Assembly (NCBI GenBank): GCA_043748015.1
Contig: JAYTOA010000222.1
Location: 1-7,914 of the forward strand
Origin: JAIBBG01 sp043748015
GTDB lineage: Bacteria; Bacteroidota; Bacteroidia; Flavobacteriales_D; Sanyastnellaceae
Length of the DNA stretch: 7,914 nt
Direction: 5' to 3'
Position 1 is the stretch's first letter. Every line of letters begins with the position of its first letter. The position numbers were made by a program, and so were the translations under genes. Shown here in pieces: positions 1 to 4,249 of this stretch. A model generated the notes under the pieces. It was not told the DNA's origin. It saw only the letters and a program-made list of their open reading frames with translations, and ran no database searches.

Positions 1-290
1 AAAACAATAACATTCGCATCCAATTCAGGAATCAAATACGATTGAATGTCAATTGCTGCATGTGACTTATTGATGGTCCATGCTTCATTCGTGATACGCG
101 CTGTACGTGTGTATTTCCACTCTTCTTTTCTTGTCGTAGGAAATTCCATCTCAGCAATTGCCAACTTCGCGCCCGCTACTTCTTCCGGAAATTCATGCTG
201 AAGAACGGATGCATGATTCTCCAGCCCTTTACAGAATTCAAGTGTCTTTGATATTTTTTCTTCCACCATCATTTTTGTTGATGTATCCAT
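1..290 (-). CDS. sufD: SufD, Fe-S cluster assembly scaffold subunit (N-terminal part, cut by window edge)
   Basis: Only the first 96 codons are present; the gene runs off the left end of the window. The ATG at 290-288 follows the sufC stop codon by 16 bp, so the two are transcriptionally coupled. The visible protein starts MDTSTKMMVEEKISK and has a helical N-terminus. At about residues 50-62 it carries FPTTRKEEWKYTR, which matches the conserved P-T-x-(K/R)-x-E-E-W-(K/R)-Y-T stretch near the N-terminus of SufD proteins. SufD is a paralogue of SufB and forms the cytoplasmic SufBC2D complex that builds Fe-S clusters. The identity rests on that motif plus position after sufC; the catalytic C-terminal half cannot be seen. 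ATG codons at residues 7 and 8 are possible alternative starts, but the first ATG gives the usual spacing. Confidence 0.9.
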   Translation of the reverse strand, partial: MDTSTKMMVEEKISKTLEFCKGLENHASVLQHEFPEEVAGAKLAIAEMEFPTTRKEEWKYTRTARITNEAWTINKSHAAIDIQSYLIPELDANVIV

Positions 291-306
291 CTTGTTATGA
301 AACAGC

Positions 307-1077
307 TTAATTGCCTGCTTCCAGTTGTGTTTCGTTTTCTTCTTTCACCCAGTCGTAACCGCGCTCTTCCAATTCAAGAGCGAGTTCTTTTCCCCCACTT
401 TTGATAATGCGTCCCTGGTGAAGTACGTGTACAAAATCAGGCACGATATAATCGAGCAATCTTTGATAATGCGTAATCACAACAAACGAACGATCCGGTG
501 AACGCAATGCATTTACGCCACCGGCAACAATGCGCAACGCATCGATGTCGAGTCCGCTATCTGTTTCATCCAACACACCAAGCGTTGGCTCCAGCATCGC
601 CATTTGAAATATTTCATTGCGTTTTTTCTCACCACCGCTGAAACCAACGTTTACCGCACGATTGGCGAGTTGTCCGTCGAGCTCAACGAGTTTCGATTTT
701 TCTTTCACCATCTTCAAAAAGTCTTTTGCACTCAATGGATCGAGTCCTTTGTGCTTGCGCATTTCTGCCACCGCGGCTTTGAGAAAATTCATATTGCTCA
801 CTCCCGGAATTTCGACCGGATATTGAAACGCCAGGAAGATTCCTTCACGAGCACGAATCTCCGGAGCGATTTCGATTAAATCTTTTCCATGAAATTCTAT
901 TGTGCCTTCAGTCACTTCATAATCTTCCCTTCCGGCAAGTACTGATGCCAGCGTGCTCTTTCCCGAGCCATTCGGTCCCATGATGGCGTGTACTTCACCC
1001 GCCTTAACATTCAACGACAAACCGCGGAGAATTTCTTTTCCGTCAATGTTCGCGTGTAGGTTGTTTATTCTTAGCAT
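307..1077 (-). CDS. sufC: SufC, ABC-type ATPase of the SUF Fe-S assembly complex
   Basis: This is a full-length 256-residue ABC ATPase, the usual size for SufC. Visible motifs are Walker A GPNGSGKST (residues 34-42), Q-loop Q85 in FLAFQYPVEIPG, ABC signature FSGGEKKRNE (146-155), Walker B with catalytic E171 (LGVLDETDSGLD), and H-loop H203 (VVITHYQRLL). The FQYP(V/P)EIPGV stretch and the KKRNE ending of the signature are characteristic of SufC rather than of transport ATPases, and there are no membrane segments. In the SufBC2D complex ATP hydrolysis by SufC remodels SufB-SufD so that clusters can be assembled. It precedes sufD by 16 bp. Upstream, a 679-bp insertion separates it from sufB. The ATG at 1077 lies only 12 bp from the end of that insertion's terminal repeat, so any native spacing to sufB has been replaced by repeat sequence. 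Confidence 0.97.
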   Translation of the reverse strand: MLRINNLHANIDGKEILRGLSLNVKAGEVHAIMGPNGSGKSTLASVLAGREDYEVTEGTIEFHGKDLIEIAPEIRAREGIFLAFQYPVEIPGVSNMNFLKAAVAEMRKHKGLDPLSAKDFLKMVKEKSKLVELDGQLANRAVNVGFSGGEKKRNEIFQMAMLEPTLGVLDETDSGLDIDALRIVAGGVNALRSPDRSFVVITHYQRLLDYIVPDFVHVLHQGRIIKSGGKELALELEERGYDWVKEENETQLEAGN

Positions 1078-1089
1078 TGTTTTACGTCG

Positions 1090-1122
1090 AATTGAAAATT
1101 GAAAATTGAAAATTGAAAATTG
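1090..1122. repeat. Left outer terminal repeat: 7-bp tandem TTGAAAA, about 4.4 copies
   Basis: From 1092 the unit TTGAAAA is repeated four times without error and then ends in TTG. The reverse complement of 1720-1752 matches this stretch at 30 of 33 positions, so the two can pair as a long AU-rich stem in the suf transcript. It ends 12 bp before the sufC start codon. Confidence 0.85.
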
Positions 1123-1131
1123 TGTGTCATG

Positions 1132-1162
1132 CTATGGTTGTATCTTTTTGAGTTCTTTATAC
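1132..1162 (-). pseudogene. Relic of the 3' end of a second four-helix-bundle gene
   Basis: Read on the minus strand this stretch encodes YKELKKIQP followed by TAG. It parallels the intact gene's ending, TRNPKQIKP-TAG, and aligns with it at about 23 of 29 nucleotide positions with one single-base gap. The repeat that follows each stop codon is also shared, so the direct repeat is about 60 bp overall (roughly 1090-1155 against 1163-1221). It lies immediately downstream of the intact gene's own terminal repeat. I read it as the tail of an older, partly deleted copy; a local tandem duplication is the alternative. Confidence 0.6.
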
Positions 1163-1188
1163 AATTGAAAATTGAATATTGAAAATTG
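1163..1188. repeat. Left inner repeat, TTGAAAA type, about 3.4 copies
   Basis: Three 7-bp units starting at 1165, one of them TTGAATA, plus a final TTG. It lies 7 bp past the stop codon of the intact four-helix-bundle gene. It pairs only loosely with the AT-rich stretch upstream of that gene (about 18 of 25 positions against 1601-1625), so the inner stem is more decayed than the outer one. Confidence 0.7.
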
Positions 1189-1195
1189 TGTTGAG

Positions 1196-1597
1196 CTACG
1201 GTTTTATCTGTTTGGGGTTCCTTGTTTTCTTGTCTGAGGTTTCTAAATAAGAAATGAATTTTGAGAGTTGAGATGAAATTTCTATACACCGTGGAGTGAG
1301 TTGATTGAATATAGTTTCACTAATGACTTCATCATCAAGAGCCGCATACAAGTGGCTTCGAACTTCACCAATTGACGCCTTAGACATGAAAAGAAAGTGA
1401 ATGAAGTCTTTTGTTGTTCCTCGTTCAAATCCTTCGCTAATATTCGCCATGGTCGAAAGTGCTGCTCGTTGTATTTGTCTCTTAAGATCGTAATCATTTT
1501 TTAATGGTGTAACTTTTATAGCCGCAGACACCTCTTTTCTAAAGGCTCTTGCATCCTGCCAAACTTTCAAGTCTTCAAATTTCTTTATTACTGCCAC
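1196..1597 (-). CDS. Four-helix-bundle protein of the 23S rRNA intervening-sequence (S23/Avd-like) family, copy 1
   Basis: The 133-residue protein, mostly predicted helix, shows the family landmarks: an N-terminal F-E-D-L-x-V-W-Q-x-A-R (residues 7-17), ANISEGFERG (51-60), then DFIHFLFMSKASIGEVRSHL (64-83) and a DD pair at 88-89. Relatives are encoded inside intervening sequences of 23S rRNA genes in Leptospira and Coxiella, and Avd, the accessory protein of diversity-generating retroelements, has the same fold. Their role outside retroelements is not established. The start is GTG at 1597; the next upstream in-frame codons reach a TGA without any ATG, and the protein beginning (M)AVIKKFEDL fits the family. 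The gene is intact, lies in the suf transcription direction inside a repeat-bounded insertion, and has no evident link to Fe-S chemistry. It differs strongly from copy 2, so they are not recent duplicates. Confidence 0.88.
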   Translation of the reverse strand: MAVIKKFEDLKVWQDARAFRKEVSAAIKVTPLKNDYDLKRQIQRAALSTMANISEGFERGTTKDFIHFLFMSKASIGEVRSHLYAALDDEVISETIFNQLTPRCIEISSQLSKFISYLETSDKKTRNPKQIKP

Positions 1598-1614
1598 CGG
1601 AAATTTTCAATTTT
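1593..1614. repeat. 22-bp direct repeat over the gene start, copy a
   Basis: These 22 bases recur without a mismatch at 1712-1733, 119 bp away. On the minus strand the repeat runs from TTGAAAATT through CCGGTGGC, where GTG is the start codon of the intact four-helix-bundle gene. The AT-rich part continues to about 1631 as a decayed inner terminal repeat. Confidence 0.9.
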
Positions 1615-1626
1615 TATTTTTAACTT

Positions 1627-1716
1627 TCATTGAAATATCATTTTGTCATTTTCTGATTGAAATATTCTTGCGTCTATCTGAACAATCAAATTTTCAATCT
1701 TATTTAATAGCGCCAC
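1627..1716 (-). pseudogene. Relic of the 5' end of a second four-helix-bundle gene
   Basis: From a GTG at 1716 this reads VALLNKIENLIVQIDARIFQ and nine more codons before a TGA. It aligns without gaps to the start of the intact neighbour, VAVIKKFEDLKVWQDARAFR. Conserved positions include V-A, K6, E8, L10, V12, D15-A16-R17 and F19. About 42 of the first 66 nucleotides match, and the 22 bp spanning the start codon are identical. The similarity stops after about 22 codons, just before the terminal repeat of the intact gene begins. It is too short to encode the fold, so it is a truncated remnant or the end of an internally deleted, non-autonomous cassette. Confidence 0.7.
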
Positions 1717-1733
1717 CGGAAATTTTCAATTTT
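1712..1733. repeat. 22-bp direct repeat over the relic gene start, copy b
   Basis: An identical copy of 1593-1614. It is contiguous with the outer terminal repeat, so the order terminal repeat, CCGGTGGC, gene start is the same in the relic and in the intact cassette. This suggests that a fixed cassette end was copied. Confidence 0.9.
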
Positions 1734-1752
1734 CAATTTTTAATTTTCAATA
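1720..1752. repeat. Right outer terminal repeat of the sufB-sufC insertion
   Basis: AT-rich units of TTTTCAA type, whose reverse complement matches 1090-1122 at 30 of 33 positions. The repeat begins 4 bp after the sufB stop codon (TAA, complement of 1757-1759) in the direction of transcription. Confidence 0.85.
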
Positions 1753-1756
1753 AGTA

Positions 1757-3205
1757 TTACCCAACACTTCCTTCTAATGAAATCGCCAAAAGTTTCTGCG
1801 CTTCGACTGCAAACTCCATCGGCAACTTATTGAGTACTTCTTTCGCGTATCCGTTCACAATCATTGATATCGCTTGCTCTTCACTTAGTCCGCGTTGCAA
1901 ACAATAAAAAATTTGGTCTTCACCAATCTTGGATGTTGTTGCTTCGTGTTCAACTTTTGCGCTCTTGTTTTTTACTTCAATGTAAGGGAAAGTATGCGCG
2001 CCACATTTGTCACTCATCAATAGTGAATCGCACTGCGAGAAGTTGCGGGCATTGCTTGCACTCTTATTGATTTGTACTAAACCTCGATAACTGTTCTGAC
2101 TTTTTCCTGCGCTGATTCCTTTCGAAATAATAGTACTAGTAGTGTTCTTACCGAGGTGAATCATCTTCGTTCCGGTATCTGCTTGCTGATAATGATTGGT
2201 AACAGCCACGGAATAAAATTCGCCAACACTGTTGTCGCCTTTCAAAATGCAGGATGGGTATTTCCAGGTAATCGCACTTCCTGTTTCAACCTGTGTCCAA
2301 CTGATCTTTGAGCGATCACCTTCGCACATACCGCGCTTCGTTACAAAATTGAAAACACCACCTTTTCCATCTTTATCACCGGGATACCAATTCTGAACTG
2401 TGCTGTATTTGATCTCAGAGTCGCGCATGGATATCAATTCAACAACAGCAGCGTGCAATTGATTTTCGTCACGCGCCGGGGCTGTGCATCCTTCGAGATA
2501 ACTCACGAAACTGCCTTCATCTGCGACCACCAGCGTTCTTTCGAACTGTCCTGTTCCTCCTTCATTGATGCGGAAATAAGTGGAAAGTTCCATCGGGCAT
2601 TTCACCCCTTTTGGTATGTAGCAAAATGAACCATCAGTGAAAACAGCTGAATTCAGTGCGGCATAAAAATTATCGTTGCGAGGAACAACAGTGCCGAGAT
2701 ACTTCTGCACCAACTCGGGATGTTCTTGCACCGCATCGCTCATCGAACAGAAAATAATTCCGAGCTCACCAAGTTTTTCTTTAAAGGAAGTCGCCACGGA
2801 AACAGAATCCATTACAAAATCCACAGCAACTCCTTGAAGTCGTTTTTGTTCTTCCAGCGAAATGCCCAGCTTATCCATTGTCCTGCGCAATTCCGGATCT
2901 ATCTCATCGAGAGAATTGAGTACTTGCTTTTTCTTTGGAGCTGAGTAATAAGATATCGCTTGAAAGTCCGGCTTCTGATATGTGACATGCGCCCATTCCG
3001 GCTCAGTCATTTTTTGCCAGATTGCAAAAGCTTCAAGTCTCCACTTCAGCAACCATTCAGGCTCATTTTTTTTCTTGGAGATGAGACGTATAGTATCCTC
3101 AGTCAGACCAGCCGGAGCCTTGTCTGATTCAATGTCGGTGGTGAAACCGAACTCGTATTCTTTTGATGTTACATTTTCCAGTAACTCGTCGCCTTCGTAA
3201 GCCAT
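1757..3205 (-). CDS. sufB: SufB, Fe-S cluster assembly scaffold subunit
   Basis: The 482-residue protein has the full length of the family. The conserved core includes SYLEGCTAPARDENQLHAAV with C240, QNWYPGDKDGKGGVFNFVTK (271-290), QCDSLLMSDKCGAHTFPYIE (391-410) and EHEATTSKIGEDQIFYCLQR (419-438), ending in FAVEAQKLLAISLEGSVG. By alignment from memory with the E. coli protein, C240, C392 and H420/E421 correspond to residues implicated in sulfur transfer and cluster binding. SufB pairs with SufD and two SufC in the cytoplasm to build clusters from SufS/SufE-delivered sulfur. The ATG at 3205 lies 6 bp past a repeat tract and shows no clear Shine-Dalgarno site. Both flanking gaps in the operon hold four-helix-bundle gene insertions, while sufB itself is undamaged. 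Confidence 0.98.
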   Translation of the reverse strand: MAYEGDELLENVTSKEYEFGFTTDIESDKAPAGLTEDTIRLISKKKNEPEWLLKWRLEAFAIWQKMTEPEWAHVTYQKPDFQAISYYSAPKKKQVLNSLDEIDPELRRTMDKLGISLEEQKRLQGVAVDFVMDSVSVATSFKEKLGELGIIFCSMSDAVQEHPELVQKYLGTVVPRNDNFYAALNSAVFTDGSFCYIPKGVKCPMELSTYFRINEGGTGQFERTLVVADEGSFVSYLEGCTAPARDENQLHAAVVELISMRDSEIKYSTVQNWYPGDKDGKGGVFNFVTKRGMCEGDRSKISWTQVETGSAITWKYPSCILKGDNSVGEFYSVAVTNHYQQADTGTKMIHLGKNTTSTIISKGISAGKSQNSYRGLVQINKSASNARNFSQCDSLLMSDKCGAHTFPYIEVKNKSAKVEHEATTSKIGEDQIFYCLQRGLSEEQAISMIVNGYAKEVLNKLPMEFAVEAQKLLAISLEGSVG

Positions 3206-3211
3206 TCTCTT

Positions 3212-3243
3212 AATTCAATATTCAAAAATTCAATATTCAAAAA
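3212..3243. repeat. Left terminal repeat: two tandem copies of a 15-bp AT-rich unit
   Basis: The unit AATTCAATATTCAAA occurs at 3212-3226 and again at 3227-3241. Positions 3219-3243 match the reverse complement of 3678-3702 at 22 of 25 positions. The TTCAA/TTGAA theme resembles the other insertion's repeats, but the spacing differs. Confidence 0.85.
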
Positions 3244-3248
3244 CGCAG

Positions 3249-3668
3249 TCAAACTTTGCCTGAGTTGTTCGAATGGCGCTCTATGCTCACATGCTTGGCA
3301 CCTTTGAATTCAGATTGTTTTAGGTAATTGATAAAATTGTTGAGTTGCTTAGATATTTCTTCGCACTCACTTATTGCTTCTTCAAATTCTGTGTCGCTGA
3401 TGTATGAGCGGTCATGTGCGCGATAGAGTTGTGATCTTGATTCGCCACAAGAACCTTTTGCAATGAGCAAAAAATGAATGAACTCTTTGTTGTTGTTGCG
3501 CTCATATCCTTCGGCAATGTTGTCCATGATGCTTCCGGATGATCTATTGATCTGATTCTTCAATTCAAAATCTTTCGCGAATTCAGGCTTACGGATGTGA
3601 CTAAATACAGTCTTACAAAAGGACTGCGCCTTTTGCCAAACTTCCGTTTCTTCAAATCTTTTACCCAC
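3249..3668 (-). CDS. Four-helix-bundle protein of the 23S rRNA intervening-sequence (S23/Avd-like) family, copy 2
   Basis: This 139-residue protein has the same landmarks as copy 1: KRFEETEVWQKAQSF (residues 3-17), IMDNIAEGYERNNNKEFIHF (47-66), then LLIAKGSCGESRSQLYRAHD (67-86). The rest is helical and ends in a polar tail, HVSIERHSNNSGKV. Relatives include the ORFs of 23S rRNA intervening sequences and the Avd protein of diversity-generating retroelements; the function of free-standing copies is unknown. Start choice is forced: GTG at 3668 is preceded two codons earlier by an in-frame TGA. It starts 10 bp inside one terminal repeat and ends 6 bp before the other, so gene and cassette are nearly the same size. 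It is oriented with the suf operon and must be co-transcribed with it unless a hidden promoter exists. Confidence 0.88.
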   Translation of the reverse strand: MGKRFEETEVWQKAQSFCKTVFSHIRKPEFAKDFELKNQINRSSGSIMDNIAEGYERNNNKEFIHFLLIAKGSCGESRSQLYRAHDRSYISDTEFEEAISECEEISKQLNNFINYLKQSEFKGAKHVSIERHSNNSGKV

Positions 3669-3677
3669 GCTTCACAC

Positions 3678-3702
3678 TTTTTGAATTTTGAATTCTTGAA
3701 TC
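3678..3702. repeat. Right terminal inverted repeat, overlapping the sufA stop codon
   Basis: In reverse complement this reads as TTCAA-type units and agrees with 3219-3243 at 22 of 25 positions. Its outer end lies inside the TGA stop codon of the sufA-type gene (complement of 3701-3703). Confidence 0.8.
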
Positions 3703-4027
3703 AAATAGAGAACGATTCTCCACATCCGCACGTTCTGTTGGCATTCGGATTTTTGAAAATGAATCCTTTGCCGTTAAGACCACCAGTGTACTCGAGTTCT
3801 GTTCCAACCAGGTATAAAAAACTCTTGCGATCGACCACGACTTTCACGCCGTTGTCCTCAAATACCTGATCGCCTTCTTTCATCTCATGATCGAAAGTGA
3901 GTTGGTACATCAATCCACTGCATCCGCCACCCTCAACTCCTACGCGCACAAATGATCCTTCCGGATGTTTTTCTGCCGTGAGTAAGTGGGACACCTGCTG
4001 TTTTGCGCTTTCTGCTACTTTTATCAT
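3701..4027 (-). CDS. sufA: A-type Fe-S carrier protein (SufA/IscA family)
   Basis: The 108-residue protein has the three invariant cysteines of A-type carriers: C36 in VEGGGCSGLMYQL, then C100 and C102 in NRTCGCGESFSI at the C-terminus. Family length is about 105-120 residues. Such proteins receive [2Fe-2S] or [4Fe-4S] clusters from the scaffold and hand them to apo-proteins in the cytoplasm. As the first gene of the operon, followed by sufB, sufC and sufD, it is best called SufA; IscA and ErpA cannot be separated from it by sequence alone, so the symbol is contextual. The ATG at 4027 lies about 25 bases downstream of the expected transcription start of the promoter-like box at 4060-4067. Its stop codon overlaps the end of the inserted cassette's terminal repeat. 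Confidence 0.93.
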   Translation of the reverse strand: MIKVAESAKQQVSHLLTAEKHPEGSFVRVGVEGGGCSGLMYQLTFDHEMKEGDQVFEDNGVKVVVDRKSFLYLVGTELEYTGGLNGKGFIFKNPNANRTCGCGESFSI

Positions 4028-4059
4028 TTTCTAATGTTGTTAAACCTCTGAAACCCTTG

Positions 4060-4067
4060 TAAAGTTA
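4060..4067 (-). promoter_or_regulatory. Possible -7 box for the suf operon
   Basis: On the minus strand this is TAACTTTA, one base off the Bacteroidota consensus TAnnTTTG. No good TTG -33 box is seen; the position where it should lie is covered by the inverted repeat at 4081-4103. Weak on sequence alone, but in the right place. Confidence 0.3.
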
Positions 4068-4080
4068 ACGTTTTTAACCC

Positions 4081-4103
4081 TTATTTAGAAATGCTCTAAA
4101 TAA
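4081..4103. promoter_or_regulatory. Perfect 9-bp inverted repeat, candidate operator of the suf operon
   Basis: Arms TTATTTAGA and TCTAAATAA are separated by AATGC, with no mismatch. The site is 53 bp upstream of the sufA start and would overlap the -33 region of the proposed promoter, a typical place for a repressor. The TTAG...CTAA symmetry recalls sites of DtxR/MntR-type metal-dependent repressors, which would suit an iron-sulfur operon, but the regulator is a guess. Confidence 0.55.
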
Positions 4104-4116
4104 TGCGGGCTGTAAA

Positions 4117-4136
4117 AATACCTTGAATAAGGTATT
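4117..4136. repeat. Perfect 8-bp inverted repeat in the suf / secreted-protein divergent region
   Basis: Arms AATACCTT and AAGGTATT with a 4-base spacer GAAT. Function unknown; it could be an operator or a small hairpin. It overlaps the next inverted repeat by three bases, so the two could be alternative structures. Confidence 0.55.
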
Positions 4137-4150
4137 CATTCCAAATGAAT
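4134..4150. repeat. Perfect 7-bp inverted repeat with 3-base loop
   Basis: Arms ATTCATT and AATGAAT around CCA. It is the third inverted repeat within 70 bp. It is about 100 bp upstream of the secreted-protein gene start. The rest of the 4028-4249 region shows no reading frame worth calling and no clear TAnnTTTG box on the plus strand; TACCTTGG at 4217-4224 is the nearest candidate and is poor. Confidence 0.5.
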
Positions 4151-4249
4151 GGGTCTAAAACCTTGTGATTTAAGGGAAAACACTAGAAATGTTGATTTAG
4201 TTTATGGAATTTCGTATACCTTGGCATCTCGATATTGAGCCGAATCAAC

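Larger units (their letters stand above)
1090..1752 (-). mobile_element. Composite (nested) four-helix-bundle/IVS-like cassette between sufB and sufC
   Basis: The 663-bp block fills nearly the whole sufB-sufC gap. Its ends are AT-rich inverted repeats (1090-1122 and 1720-1752) that match at 30 of 33 positions. Inside lie, in transcription order, a decayed gene start (1627-1716), an intact four-helix-bundle gene (1196-1597) and a decayed gene end (1132-1162). The block starts 4 bp after the sufB stop and ends 12 bp before the sufC start. No transposase, integrase or reverse transcriptase is visible. Calling it a mobile element is inference from the repeat boundaries, the nested relics and the second similar block between sufA and sufB. 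Confidence 0.5.
3212..3702 (-). mobile_element. Four-helix-bundle/IVS-like cassette between sufA and sufB
   Basis: The 491-bp block is bounded by inverted repeats (3219-3243 and 3678-3702, 22 of 25 matching) and contains one intact gene filling almost all the space between them. One end overlaps the TGA stop codon of the sufA-type gene and the other stops 6 bp before the sufB start. No recombinase gene is present. Treating it as a mobile cassette is inference; the boundaries and the similar neighbour at 1090-1752 are what I can see. Confidence 0.45.

Noticed and set aside
1090..1188. Small CRISPR-like or satellite array from the TTGAAAA units
   Set aside because: The units are 7 bp and contiguous with no spacers, and are better explained as terminal inverted repeats pairing with 1720-1752.
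1071..1289. A 72-codon minus-strand reading frame across the sufC start and the end of four-helix-bundle gene 1
   Set aside because: It is built largely from the AT-rich repeats and the ends of two real genes in other frames, and has no family features.
1629..1665. Direct repeat ATTGAAATAT at 1629-1638 and 1656-1665 as a target-site duplication
   Set aside because: Both copies lie inside the relic rather than flanking the inserted cassette, and AT-rich ten-mers are common here.
1196..3668. Diversity-generating retroelement, since Avd is a four-helix-bundle relative of these genes
   Set aside because: No reverse transcriptase, template repeat or variable repeat is visible in the window, and the genes lie singly within suf gaps.
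4235..4249. TTG start at 4235 for the secreted protein
   Set aside because: The ATG at 4250 gives a normal signal peptide directly, and the five extra residues add nothing typical.
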